Positions 8,382-17,152 of a stretch of DNA of 64,000 nt are shown piece by piece. Each line of letters opens with the position of its first letter. The first letter of the stretch is position 1. The notes beneath the pieces are model-generated. The model saw nothing but the letters and a program-made list of their open reading frames with translations. It ran no database searches and had not been told where the DNA came from. Made by a program: the position numbers and the translations under genes. This stretch comes from Nocardioides insulae DSM 17944 (GTDB taxonomy: Bacteria; Actinomycetota; Actinomycetes; Propionibacteriales; Nocardioidaceae), in assembly GCF_000422825.1 (NCBI RefSeq), contig NZ_AUGU01000015.1:68909-132908 (forward strand), given 5' to 3'.

Positions 8382-9779
8382 ATGGCTCGCGTGGTGATCA
8401 TCGGTGGCGGACCCGGCGGATACGAAGCCGCACTCGTGGCACATCAGCTCGGCGCGGAGGTCACCGTCGTCGATCGGGACGGTCTCGGGGGATCGGCGGT
8501 CCTCACCGACTGTGTGCCCAGCAAGACCCTGATCGCGACCTCCGACCTGATGACCGACATGGCCAGCGCGGCCGAACTCGGCATCACCATGGTGGGCGAC
8601 GGCGGGCAAGGCACCGCGGCGACGACCGTCCACGCCGACCTCGCTCAGGTCAACGCCCGTGTCCAGGCGCTGGCGGCCGAGCAGTCCCGCGACATCGAGG
8701 GTCGCCTGGTGCGTCGCGACATCACCATCCTCAAGGGCGTCGGGCGGCTGGACGGCCCCCGCCGGGTGATCGCCACCCTGCACGACGGCACCGAGCAGAG
8801 CATCGACGCGGACGCCGTCCTGATCGCCACGGGTGCGCGTCCGCGCACGCTTCCGAGCGCCCAGCCGGACGGCGAGCGGATCCTCACCTGGGAACAGGTC
8901 TACGACCTGACCGACCTGCCCACCCACATGATCGTGGTGGGCTCCGGGGTGACCGGCGCCGAGTTCGCCAGTGCCTACCAGTCCCTCGGTGTGCCGGTCA
9001 CGCTGATCAGTTCCCGTGACCGGGTGCTGCCCGGTGAGGACGCCGATGCCGCCGTGGTCCTCGAGGACGTGCTCACCCGCCGTGGCATGACCGTGCTCGG
9101 GAAGTCGCGGATGCAGTCGGTCACCCGGACCGGTGACACCGTCACCGTCACCCTCACCGACGGCCGTGAGGTGACCGGGTCGCACTGCATCCTGGCCCTC
9201 GGATCGGTCCCCAACACCGAGGGCATCGGCCTCCAGGAGGCCGGCGTGAAGCTCGACGAGGGTGGCTTCGTCAAGATCGACCGGGTCTCCCGCACCCACG
9301 CCTTCCCCGTGTACGCCGCCGGCGACTGCACCGGCGGCTTCATGCTCGCCTCGGTGGCCGCGATGGCCGGCCGGATCGCGATGCAGCACTTCCTGGGGGA
9401 CGCCGTCTCCCCGATCGACCTCGGGCAGGTGAGCTCGAACGTCTTCACCAGCCCCGAGATCGCCACGGTCGGTGCCACCCAGAAGGCAGTCGACTCCGGC
9501 GACGTCATCGCCGACGTCGTCCGACTGGACCTGAAGGGCAACCCGCGCGCCAAGATGCAGGGCGTGCGTGACGGATTCGTGAAGATCTTCGCTCGCCCCG
9601 GCTCCGGCATCGTGGTGGGCGGCGTCGTGGTCGGTCCCCGGGCGAGCGAACTGATCCACCCCATCACGCTGGCGGTCACAGCCAATCTCACCGCGGATCA
9701 GCTCGCCGCCGCGTTCACGGTCTACCCGTCGATGAGCGGTTCCACCGCCGAGGCGGCCCGACGCCTTCACCGGGTCTGA
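8382..9779 (+). CDS. NAD(P)H-quinone dehydrogenase-type flavoprotein (Lpd paralogue)
   Basis: 465 aa, of the same family and length as LpdA: FAD motif VVIIGGGPGGYEAAL, NAD motif MIVVGSGVTGAEFA, second FAD motif PVYAAGDCTGG. The redox disulfide is broken: the loop reads SAVLTDCVPSKT, keeping only the second Cys (residue 44), with Ala at the first position. The C-terminal HPTLSE base motif is replaced by YPSMSGS. It therefore cannot be a lipoamide dehydrogenase. It resembles Mycobacterium tuberculosis Rv3303c, a flavoprotein reported to reduce quinones and linked to oxidative-stress defence (known family; assignment by resemblance). Start chosen at ATG 8382 where the Rossmann fold begins. Confidence 0.85.
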   Translation: MARVVIIGGGPGGYEAALVAHQLGAEVTVVDRDGLGGSAVLTDCVPSKTLIATSDLMTDMASAAELGITMVGDGGQGTAATTVHADLAQVNARVQALAAEQSRDIEGRLVRRDITILKGVGRLDGPRRVIATLHDGTEQSIDADAVLIATGARPRTLPSAQPDGERILTWEQVYDLTDLPTHMIVVGSGVTGAEFASAYQSLGVPVTLISSRDRVLPGEDADAAVVLEDVLTRRGMTVLGKSRMQSVTRTGDTVTVTLTDGREVTGSHCILALGSVPNTEGIGLQEAGVKLDEGGFVKIDRVSRTHAFPVYAAGDCTGGFMLASVAAMAGRIAMQHFLGDAVSPIDLGQVSSNVFTSPEIATVGATQKAVDSGDVIADVVRLDLKGNPRAKMQGVRDGFVKIFARPGSGIVVGGVVVGPRASELIHPITLAVTANLTADQLAAAFTVYPSMSGSTAEAARRLHRV

Positions 9780-9857
9780 TCACCTGGCCGCGCGCAGGGG
9801 CCGACCTACGGCACTGACCGGGCGCTGCGCGTTCCACCGGGCAACCGGCGAGAGGCG

Positions 9858-9906
9858 CACTCCCAGTGTGTCGCTCCACCGGGAGCGCGGAGTTCAACTG
9901 GGAGTG
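9858..9906. repeat. Nested inverted repeat in long intergenic region
   Basis: Ten-base arms CACTCCCAGT and ACTGGGAGTG enclose a second small hairpin (CGCTCC/GGAGCG). It lies after the flavoprotein gene in the 328-bp gap (9780-10107), which holds no convincing gene. It could serve as a terminator for the + strand gene. Confidence 0.5.
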
Positions 9907-9938
9907 GGACGCCTGAGGTCCGCGGCCCCGGCGCCATC

Positions 9939-10007
9939 ACCCGGCCGACCGGAACAGCAGGCGGACAGGACCACCCGGCCGACCGGAACACCCGGCCGAC
10001 GGGGACA
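9939..10007. repeat. Three 18-bp direct repeats
   Basis: ACCCGGCCGACCGGAACA occurs at 9939-9956 and identically at 9973-9990, with a third imperfect copy (ACCCGGCCGACGGGGACA) at 9990-10007. The repeats fill the middle of the gene-free stretch between the quinone-dehydrogenase-like gene and pyc. No function is apparent. Confidence 0.6.
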
Positions 10008-10073
10008 CCTCTGGCCGCAGAATCCTGACGCAGCGACGCGAGGCCGCACGTACCTCCGTCGCGGCGGGTGGCA

Positions 10074-10099
10074 CCGGCCCGAGGTCGCCCTCGGGCCGG
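10074..10099 (-). terminator. Terminator of pyc
   Basis: GC-rich hairpin with perfect 10-base arms (CCGGCCCGAG and CTCGGGCCGG) and a 6-nt loop. It begins 8 nt after the pyc stop codon on the minus strand. Confidence 0.7.
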
Positions 10100-10107
10100 C
10101 CCTGCTC

Positions 10108-13100
10108 TCAGCCGATCACCACCACCAGGTCGCCGCCGTCGACCGACTGCGGGCCGGGGACGGCGACGCGGGTGATGGTGCCGTCGATGGGTGCGGTGAT
10201 GTTGGCTTCCATCTTCATCGCCTCGATGGTGGCGATGGTGTCACCGCTCTTGACCTGGTCGCCCTCGGCCACGGTGGTGGTGACCACGCCCTGGAAGGGG
10301 GCGGCGATCTGGCCGGGGGTGGCGGGGTCGGCCTTCTCGGCGGCGGCGACGGCAGCGGAGACGGAGCGGTCGCGCACCGCGATGGGGCGGAGTTGGCCGT
10401 TGATGGTGCACATCACGGTGCGGTAGCCGCGCTCGTCGGGCTCGCCGATGGCGCGGATGCCGAGCAGGAGCTCCTTGCCCTCGGAGAGCATGACGCTGTG
10501 CTCCTCGCCGAAGCGGAGGCCGTAGAGGTAGTCGCGGGTGGGCAGCACGGACAGGTCGCCGTACTGGGAGCGGGCGGCCTCGAACTCGCGGGTCGGGCCG
10601 GGGAAGAGCAGCCGGTTGAGGGTGGTCTGCCGGGCGCGTCCGGAGGTGGTCAGGTCGGCCTCGTCGGTGGGATCGAGGGTCTCGGCGGGCGGGGTCCAGG
10701 TGCGACCGGCGGTGGCCTTGGCCCGGAAGGGCTCGGGCCAGCCGCCGGGCGGGTCGCCGAGCTCACCGTGCAGGAACCCGATCACCGAGTCGGGGATGTC
10801 GTAGGTGGACGGGTCGGCGGCGAAGCCGGACAGATCGGAGGGGTCGGCGCCGGCGGCGACCAGGGCCAGGGCGAGGTCGCCGATGACCTTGGAGGAGGGG
10901 GTGACCTTGGGGATCCGGCCGAGCAGGTCGTTGGCGGCTGCGTAGGTGTCCTCGATCTGCTCGAACTTCTCACCCAGGCCGAGCGCGATCGCCTGCTGGC
11001 GCAGGTTGGAGAGTTGTCCGCCGGGGATCTCGTGGCGGTAGACCCGGCCGGTGGGGGAGGGCAGACCGGACTCGAAGGGGGCGTAGAGGCGTCGGACGGC
11101 CTCCCAGTAGGGCTCCAGGGCGTTGACCCCCGCCAGGTCGAGGCCGGTCTCCCGCTCGGAGTGGTCGGTCGCGGCGACCAGGGCGGACAGTGGGGGCTGG
11201 GAGGTGGTGCCGGCCATCGCCGCGGTGGCGGCGTCGACCGCGTCGACACCGGCCTCGATCGCCGCGGTGAGGGTGGCCAACTGGCCGCCGGTGGTGTCGT
11301 GGGTGTGCAGGTGCACGGGCAGGTCGAACCGCTCGCGCAGGGCGGTGACCAGGGTGCGGGCGGCCGGTGCCCGGAGCAGGCCGGCCATGTCCTTGATCGC
11401 CAGCACGTGCGCCCCGGCCTCGACGATCTGCTCGGCCAGGTGCAGGTAGTAGTCGAGGGTGTAGAGCTCCTCGCCGGGGTCGGAGAGGTCACCGGTGTAG
11501 CTCAGCGCGACTTCGGCCACGCCGGTGCCGGTGGCGCGGACGGCGTCGATCGCGGGCCGCATCTGGGAGACGTCGTTGAGGGCGTCGAAGATCCGGAAGA
11601 CATCGATGCCGGTGGCCGCGGCCTCGGCCACGAACGCGTTGGTGACGGTGGTGGGGTAGGGGGTGTAGCCGACGGTGTTGCGACCGCGCAGCAACATCTG
11701 CAGGCAGATGTTGGGCACCGTCTCGCGCAGCGCGGTCAGCCGCTCCCAGGGGTCTTCGGACAGGAACCGCAGGGCGACGTCGTAGGTCGCCCCGCCCCAG
11801 GCCTCCAGCGACCACAGCTGCGGGGTCAGCCGGGCCACGTGGCCCGCGACGTTGGTCAGGTCGCGGGTGCGGACCCGGGTGGCCAGCAGCGACTGGTGGG
11901 CATCGCGGAAGGTGGTGTCGGTGACCGCCACCTCGCGCTGGGCGCGCAGCGCGGCCGCGAACCCTTCCGGGCCGAGCTCAAGCAACCGCTGCCGCGACCC
12001 GTCGGGGGCCGGGGCGGACAGGTCGAGACCGGCCTCGAGGCCGGGCAGCTTGGTGACCGGGTCCACCGAGACCCGGGCCGCTCCGTGCGGCTGGTTGACT
12101 GTCACGTCGGCGAGGAAGGTCAGCAGCTTGGTGCCCCGGTCACCGGAGGCCCGGGCAGTGAGCAGCTTCGGGTGGGTGGGGATGAAGCTGGTGGTGACCC
12201 GGCCGGCCTCGAAGTCGGGGTCGTCCAGCAGGGCCTGCAGGAACGCGATGTTGGTGGCCACGCCGCGGATTCGGAACTCGGCCACCGCCCGCCGGGCCCG
12301 CTTCACCGCGTCGTCGAAGGTGCGGCCGCGGCAGGTCAGCTTGGCCAGCATGGAGTCGAAGTGCGCGCTGATCTCGGCGCCGGCGTAGGTGGTACCGCCG
12401 TCGACACGCACTCCGGCGCCACCGGGGGAGCGGTAGGCGGTGATCACCCCGGTGTCGGGGCGGAACTCGTTGGCCGGATCCTCGGTGGTGATCCGACACT
12501 GCAGCGCGGCTCCGCGCAGCCGGATGGTGTCCTGGGACAGGCCGAGGTCGGCCAGCGTCTCGCCCGAAGCGATCCGCATCTGGGCCTGGACCAGGTCGAC
12601 GTCGGTGACCTCCTCGGTCACGGTGTGCTCGACCTGGATCCGGGGGTTCATCTCGATGAAGACGTAGTTGCCCTGCGGGTCGAGCAGGAACTCGACCGTG
12701 CCGGCGCAGGAGTAGCCGATCTCGCTGGCGAAGCGCACCGCGTCGGCACACATCCGCTCGCGCAGATCCGGGTCCAGATGCGGGGCGGGGGCGATCTCGA
12801 CGACCTTCTGATGGCGGCGCTGCACCGAGCAGTCCCGCTCGAACAGGTGCACCACGTTGCCCTCGCCGTCGGCGAGGATCTGCACCTCGATGTGACGGGG
12901 CTCGACCACGGCCTGCTCGATGAACACGGTCGCATCCCCGAAGGCGGCCTCGCCCTCACGCATGCAGGTCTCCACCGCGTCGCGCAGCAGTTGCTGATCG
13001 GGGCCGGGCTCATCGACCTGCCGCATCCCTCGGCCACCACCGCCGGCGACGGCCTTGACGAACAGCGGGTAGGACAGGTCTGCGGCGGCCTCGAGCAGGG

Positions 13101-13527
13101 CGTCGACATCGGTGGAGGGGGCCACCGAGGCCAGGGTCGGCACGCCGGCGGCCTTGGCCGCCGCGATCGCACGGGCCTTGTTGCCGGTCAGCTCCAGCAC
13201 CCGCGAGCTCGGCCCGATGAAGGTGATCCCGGCCGCGGCGCAAGCCTCGGCCAGAGCGGGATTCTCCGAGAGGAAGCCGTAGCCGGGGTAGACCGCGTCG
13301 GCACCCGAGGACACCGCGACCCGGACGATCTCCTCGGGGTCGAGGTAGGCCCGCACCGGGTGGCCCTTCTCCCCGATCTGGTAGGCCTCATCGGCCTTCA
13401 AGCGGTGCTCGTTGCCCCGATCCTCGTACGGGAACACCGCCACCGTCTTGGCACCCAGCTCATAGGCCGCGCGAAAAGCTCGGATCGCGATCTCACCGCG
13501 GTTGGCCACCAATACCTTCGAGAACAT
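10108..13527 (-). CDS. pyc: Pyruvate carboxylase
   Basis: 1139 aa single-chain pyruvate carboxylase, making oxaloacetate from pyruvate, bicarbonate and ATP to refill the TCA cycle. The N-terminal biotin carboxylase part has KVLVANRGEIAIRAFRA, the ATP-grasp glycine loop KAVAGGGGRGMR and EMNPRIQVEHTVTEEV. The central carboxyltransferase part has DTTFRDAHQSLLATR and the metal-ligand region HLHTHDTTG. The C terminus carries the biotin motif EAMKM, with the acceptor lysine at about residue 1105. The ATG at 13527 is supported by a TAGGTT box 7 nt upstream, implying a leaderless mRNA. The length is normal for the family. Confidence 0.97.
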   Translation of the reverse strand: MFSKVLVANRGEIAIRAFRAAYELGAKTVAVFPYEDRGNEHRLKADEAYQIGEKGHPVRAYLDPEEIVRVAVSSGADAVYPGYGFLSENPALAEACAAAGITFIGPSSRVLELTGNKARAIAAAKAAGVPTLASVAPSTDVDALLEAAADLSYPLFVKAVAGGGGRGMRQVDEPGPDQQLLRDAVETCMREGEAAFGDATVFIEQAVVEPRHIEVQILADGEGNVVHLFERDCSVQRRHQKVVEIAPAPHLDPDLRERMCADAVRFASEIGYSCAGTVEFLLDPQGNYVFIEMNPRIQVEHTVTEEVTDVDLVQAQMRIASGETLADLGLSQDTIRLRGAALQCRITTEDPANEFRPDTGVITAYRSPGGAGVRVDGGTTYAGAEISAHFDSMLAKLTCRGRTFDDAVKRARRAVAEFRIRGVATNIAFLQALLDDPDFEAGRVTTSFIPTHPKLLTARASGDRGTKLLTFLADVTVNQPHGAARVSVDPVTKLPGLEAGLDLSAPAPDGSRQRLLELGPEGFAAALRAQREVAVTDTTFRDAHQSLLATRVRTRDLTNVAGHVARLTPQLWSLEAWGGATYDVALRFLSEDPWERLTALRETVPNICLQMLLRGRNTVGYTPYPTTVTNAFVAEAAATGIDVFRIFDALNDVSQMRPAIDAVRATGTGVAEVALSYTGDLSDPGEELYTLDYYLHLAEQIVEAGAHVLAIKDMAGLLRAPAARTLVTALRERFDLPVHLHTHDTTGGQLATLTAAIEAGVDAVDAATAAMAGTTSQPPLSALVAATDHSERETGLDLAGVNALEPYWEAVRRLYAPFESGLPSPTGRVYRHEIPGGQLSNLRQQAIALGLGEKFEQIEDTYAAANDLLGRIPKVTPSSKVIGDLALALVAAGADPSDLSGFAADPSTYDIPDSVIGFLHGELGDPPGGWPEPFRAKATAGRTWTPPAETLDPTDEADLTTSGRARQTTLNRLLFPGPTREFEAARSQYGDLSVLPTRDYLYGLRFGEEHSVMLSEGKELLLGIRAIGEPDERGYRTVMCTINGQLRPIAVRDRSVSAAVAAAEKADPATPGQIAAPFQGVVTTTVAEGDQVKSGDTIATIEAMKMEANITAPIDGTITRVAVPGPQSVDGGDLVVVIG

Positions 13528-13617
13528 GCGCGTCAACCTACCGAGGACCACCGACAGTGTGGGTGTGGGTTCGGTCACGGGAAGGTTTCGGGCGCGATCC
13601 TCAGGTTTCCGATCCGC

Positions 13618-14595
13618 TCACGCGACACCGGTAGAGCCGGTGTCGCTCCGGGCCCGCCACCAGGCGATGGTCTCCTTCACCCCTGCCTCCAGGGTCGTGG
13701 GGGCCAGGCCGAGCCGGGTCTCGCTGAGCGAGGAATCGACCTCGAACCGCCGGTCGAGCATGTAGCCCGTCTCGGCCATCTCGCGGGCCCCGGAGGACAT
13801 CATCCCGGCCAGCTTCAGAAGCCGGGTCGGGATGGACCGCACCCGCGGCGCCGGTACGCCGGCGGCCTCGGCGTACCGCTCGACCATCTCGCGCTGCGAG
13901 ACCGGTGCCGCGGTGGGGGCGAGCAGGAAGCTGTTCCACAGGCTCTCGTCGTTCGCGGCCCGGATCATCGCACTCGCCAGGTCGGGCACGTAGGTCCACG
14001 CGTGGGGTGCGTCGGGCCTCCCGATGACCCACAGAGTGCGCTGGTCGAGCACGGCCCGGGCCATCCGTTCGCCCGCATGCGCATGCGCCATCAGCACCTC
14101 CGGCCCGTAGAAATCGGAGGCGGCGACGCTCACGGTGGGTGTCGGGTGGGCCGCGCGGGCGCGCAGCAGGTCCGCTCGGACCCCCAGCTTGCCGGTACGG
14201 GCCTCGCGGGGAAGGTCTTCGGTCATGGGCACGGAGACCGGACCGTAGGAGTAGAGGCTCTCGGGGAAGACCACGACCGCGGCGGCGCGCTGGGCGGCGT
14301 CCATGATGGCGCGCTCGGCGCGGGGGAGTTCGGCTCGCCAGGCCTTCGCCGAGTAGGCGCTCCCGTGCATGCAGTCGTAGACCGCTCCGGCGCCCTCGAA
14401 GGGGCCGGCAAGGGTGGCCGGCTCGGAGGCGTCCGCGGTGACCCGCTCGAGGGGCGGGTGGCCCTCGAGGCTCGCGGCTCCCCGGCCCGATCGGGTGATC
14501 AGCCGGACCCTCCGGCCGCTCCCGAGGAGTTGCGCGGCGACCGTGGTGCCGACCTGGCCGGCTCCGATGACGACGTCGTGGGTGGTGGCGCTCAT
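13618..14595 (-). CDS. NAD-dependent epimerase/dehydratase family protein
   Basis: 325 aa atypical short-chain-dehydrogenase/epimerase protein. It has an N-terminal Rossmann motif VVIGAGQVGTTVAAQL, a conserved FPESLYSYGPVSVPM segment containing the tyrosine region, and ASDFYGPEVL typical of NAD-dependent epimerase/dehydratase relatives. A strong ribosome site (GAGGGAG) precedes the ATG at 14595; the upstream continuation overlaps the divergent promoter region. It faces a TetR gene 148 bp away across two inverted repeats, so it is the likely regulated target. The reaction is unknown. Confidence 0.8.
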   Translation of the reverse strand: MSATTHDVVIGAGQVGTTVAAQLLGSGRRVRLITRSGRGAASLEGHPPLERVTADASEPATLAGPFEGAGAVYDCMHGSAYSAKAWRAELPRAERAIMDAAQRAAAVVVFPESLYSYGPVSVPMTEDLPREARTGKLGVRADLLRARAAHPTPTVSVAASDFYGPEVLMAHAHAGERMARAVLDQRTLWVIGRPDAPHAWTYVPDLASAMIRAANDESLWNSFLLAPTAAPVSQREMVERYAEAAGVPAPRVRSIPTRLLKLAGMMSSGAREMAETGYMLDRRFEVDSSLSETRLGLAPTTLEAGVKETIAWWRARSDTGSTGVA

Positions 14596-14640
14596 GGTGT
14601 CTCCCTCGTTCGGGTCGGGATCGTGCTCGGATTCGGATCT

Positions 14641-14655
14641 GAGAGCAGTGCTCTC
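14641..14655. promoter_or_regulatory. Palindrome, candidate TetR operator 1
   Basis: Perfect 15-bp palindrome GAGAGCAGTGCTCTC (7-base arms, one central base) in the divergent region between the epimerase-like gene and tetR. It shares AGAGC(A/G)GTG with the second inverted repeat at 14690-14721. The assignment to this regulator is inference. Confidence 0.55.
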
Positions 14656-14689
14656 GATTCGAGTGTGGGGGAGGTTCAAGGGGAAAGCA

Positions 14690-14721
14690 AGAGCGGTGCT
14701 CACATTTGTTGACACCGCTCT
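14690..14721. promoter_or_regulatory. Inverted repeat, candidate TetR operator 2
   Basis: Nine-base arms AGAGCGGTG and CACCGCTCT separated by 14 nt. A TTGACA hexamer (14709-14714) overlaps the right arm, so occupancy would affect transcription initiation. Confidence 0.5.
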
Positions 14722-14743
14722 CTCCGCTGGGGAGGGTGGGGCC

Positions 14744-15454
14744 ATGGCGACCACCCCGCGGGCGCGTGCCCGTGCCCAGACGATGGACGAGATCGTGCGG
14801 ATCGGGCGGCGGCACCTCGCTACCGACGGCGCCGCCGGACTCTCCCTGCGGGCGATCGCCCGCGACCTCGGCGTGGTGTCCTCGGCGGTCTACCGCTACG
14901 TGCAGAGCCGCGACGAGCTGCTCACCCTCCTCATCGTGGAGGGGTACGACGAGCTCAGCCGCCGGGTGGAGGATGCGGTGGCCGAGGTACCCACCGCGGA
15001 CCCGCGCGGGCGGTTGGGGGCGCTGGGCCGTGCGGTGCGGACGTGGGCGCGCGCGGAACCGGCGACGTACGCACTGCTCTTCGGCTCGCCGGTGCCCGGC
15101 TACCGCGCGCCGGAGGAGCGCACCGTCGCCGCGGGCACCCGGGTGCCGCGGCTCCTGATGAGCATCGTGTCCGATGCCTACGCCGCGGGCCGGATCGACA
15201 TCGCGGCGCACCACCGCGCGACTGGGGCGAGCGCGACACCGGCGCTGGTCTCGGGGTTCGAGGAGGTGCGCGAGGCCTTCGGGATCGACCTTCCCGACGA
15301 CGTGGTGGCGACCGGTGTCCTCGTGTGGAGCGCGCTGTTCGGCTGTGTCAGCTTCGAGGTGTTCGGTCAGTACGGCGCCGATGCGATGGGCGACCCCGAC
15401 GCGCTCTTCGAGTTGCAGGTGACCCGGCTGGCCGACCTGCTCTGCCTTCCCTGA
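14744..15454 (+). CDS. TetR/AcrR family transcriptional regulator
   Basis: 236 aa. Residues about 10-60 form a TetR helix-turn-helix: IGRRHLATDGAAGLSLRAIARDLGVVSSAVYRYVQSRDELLTLLI. The rest is an all-helical ligand-binding and dimerisation domain resembling the C-terminal domain often called WHG or TetR_C_33 (WARAEPATYALLFGSPVPGY). The ATG at 14744 follows a GGGGAGGGTGGG ribosome site. The palindromes between this gene and the divergent epimerase gene suggest that it represses both. Inducer unknown. Confidence 0.9.
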   Translation: MATTPRARARAQTMDEIVRIGRRHLATDGAAGLSLRAIARDLGVVSSAVYRYVQSRDELLTLLIVEGYDELSRRVEDAVAEVPTADPRGRLGALGRAVRTWARAEPATYALLFGSPVPGYRAPEERTVAAGTRVPRLLMSIVSDAYAAGRIDIAAHHRATGASATPALVSGFEEVREAFGIDLPDDVVATGVLVWSALFGCVSFEVFGQYGADAMGDPDALFELQVTRLADLLCLP

Positions 15455-15484
15455 GCACTGCGCGCACGCGTCGGGACGCTTCCC

Positions 15485-17152
15485 CTATGGCGCGGGCGGA
15501 GGGGCCAGGAACTGGCTCACCAGCCCGGGCACGGCACGGTCGGCGAGTACGACGGCGTCGCGCTCGGGCACGTCGAGCACGGTGACCTGTTGCCGGCCGC
15601 CGGCGGTGGTGGCGACGGTCGTGGCCAGGGCGGCCCGGCGCTGGAACCAGCTGCTTCGGAAGGTCCAGCCGATGACGTGCTCGGTGCTCAGGACGTCGCG
15701 GCGGCGCAGCATGCTGCCCGAACGGGCCACCAGCAGCCTCCTGTCGGAGCCGGCCAGCGCGTGGCCCAGCGAACGGGAGCGGTCCACGGCCAGGCCCAGC
15801 CCGATCAGGATCGGCAGCGGGCTGAGCCAGGTCGCCCAGCCTAGGTCGACGGGGACGCTCTCGAGGGGATCGAGACCCACCAGCAGCACGGCGAGGCTCA
15901 GGACCGCGGTGGGGATCAGCGCGCGGGTGTAGCGCCGGCGTACCGCCAGCGGACCGTGGCCGGTCAGCGGCCCGGTGACCGCGGTGGCCTCGCCGAGGAT
16001 CGCGGCGGCGGCGAGGCTCCCGACCTCCTTGGGACACGGCGGCACCAGGGTCGAGTCGCTGCGCAGCCCGGTCACGATCGCCCCCAGCTTGGCCGCTCCG
16101 GCGGCGCGCAGGACGAGTCCCTCGCCCACGGACACGCCGGCGAGACGGTCCTCGTCGATGCTGGTCTCGCGGGTGGTGAACAGCCCGCGCCGTACGTGCC
16201 ATGGCGCCCCGGGCCAGGGGTGGGAGAGCGTGAGACCCCAGTACGCCGCCGCGTAGGCGAAGACGGAGAGGGCCAGCACGACCACCGCGAAGGCGAGCAG
16301 ACCGAGGACCACCAGCCACCAGGTCACCCGGTCGGGCAGCCCGGTCGTGTCCACGTCGATGCCGAACTCGGTGACGAACTGGACGCCGAGGCCGATGGTC
16401 GCACCGGCGATCGCCAGTCCGCCGCCGGTCAAGGGGGCGTAGCGGAGCCAGCCGAGCCGGAAGCTCGCCACCGGGGGAGCCGGCGGGGGCGGCGGTTCCC
16501 CGGGGCCTCGGGCGTGCGCACCTTCCGGCGCGGGCGCGGTGGTGGCGCCGCGGAGCAGTTCGCGGCGCAGTTGCTCCGCGCGCGGGGTGGGGAGGGCGTC
16601 GAGGTCGAGTTGCTCATCGGCGTCGCTGGAGGCGCTGCCGGTGCCGACCTTGATCGTGGTGAGCCCGAGCAGCCGGTGGAAGATCGAGGCGGACAGGTCG
16701 ACGGTGCGGACCCGGTCGAGCGGCACGGCGAGACGGTGGCGCTCGAAGAGGCCACGCCGTAGCTGCACCTGGCCCTGGGCGACCCGGAACGTGGTCGTCA
16801 GATAGCGCAGGACGCCGAGGGCCACCGGTACGGCGATCGCCGCGACCTGCCACCAGGCCGGCCCGTTGGCGGAACCGATCACGAACACCGCGATCAGGAC
16901 AGGCACGAATCGCACCAACTCCTTGACCGGGTGCACGAACAGCATCCGAGGATCCAGTCGCTGCCAGTCGGCGTCCCGATGGAGTTCCTCGCCCGGGCCC
17001 GGCCGATCGGGCATGCCGGGCACGCTCCCGCCGGACTCGGGGGGCGTGTCGTCCTCGGCGGCGGTCCGGGGGAGGTGTGTGTCGCCGGGGGCACCGGCGG
17101 GTGCGGAAGGGGGGTCCCAGCCCGATCCGGCGGGGTCGCGGGCCTCGCTCAT
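15485..17152 (-). CDS. YdbT-like PH-domain membrane protein
   Basis: 555 aa multi-pass membrane protein with repeated bacterial pleckstrin-homology-like (former DUF304, bPH2) modules, each near a hydrophobic hairpin. The typical module is YLTTTFRVAQGQVQLRRGLFERHRLAVPLDRVRTVDLSASIFHRLLGL, followed by LTTIKVGTGSA; a second begins at RRGLFTTRETSIDEDRLAGVSV and a third near the C terminus (MLRRRDVLSTEHVIGW). The first 75 residues are Pro/Gly/Asp rich and probably disordered. The ATG overlaps the stop of the upstream YdbS-like gene by four bases. Relatives such as Bacillus YdbS/YdbT occur as pairs and have been implicated in bacteriocin resistance; the role here is unproven. Confidence 0.85.
   Translation of the reverse strand: MSEARDPAGSGWDPPSAPAGAPGDTHLPRTAAEDDTPPESGGSVPGMPDRPGPGEELHRDADWQRLDPRMLFVHPVKELVRFVPVLIAVFVIGSANGPAWWQVAAIAVPVALGVLRYLTTTFRVAQGQVQLRRGLFERHRLAVPLDRVRTVDLSASIFHRLLGLTTIKVGTGSASSDADEQLDLDALPTPRAEQLRRELLRGATTAPAPEGAHARGPGEPPPPPAPPVASFRLGWLRYAPLTGGGLAIAGATIGLGVQFVTEFGIDVDTTGLPDRVTWWLVVLGLLAFAVVVLALSVFAYAAAYWGLTLSHPWPGAPWHVRRGLFTTRETSIDEDRLAGVSVGEGLVLRAAGAAKLGAIVTGLRSDSTLVPPCPKEVGSLAAAAILGEATAVTGPLTGHGPLAVRRRYTRALIPTAVLSLAVLLVGLDPLESVPVDLGWATWLSPLPILIGLGLAVDRSRSLGHALAGSDRRLLVARSGSMLRRRDVLSTEHVIGWTFRSSWFQRRAALATTVATTAGGRQQVTVLDVPERDAVVLADRAVPGLVSQFLAPPPAP

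Noticed and set aside
6837..9770. 977-residue minus-strand frame
   Set aside because: Its N-terminal half is a shadow of the flavoprotein gene at 8382-9779; a signal peptide and ribosome site place the start at 8201.
9868..14712. 1614-residue plus-strand frame opposite pyc
   Set aside because: Composition (Gly/Val/His/Asp-rich) is that of an antisense shadow of pyruvate carboxylase; there is no domain resemblance.
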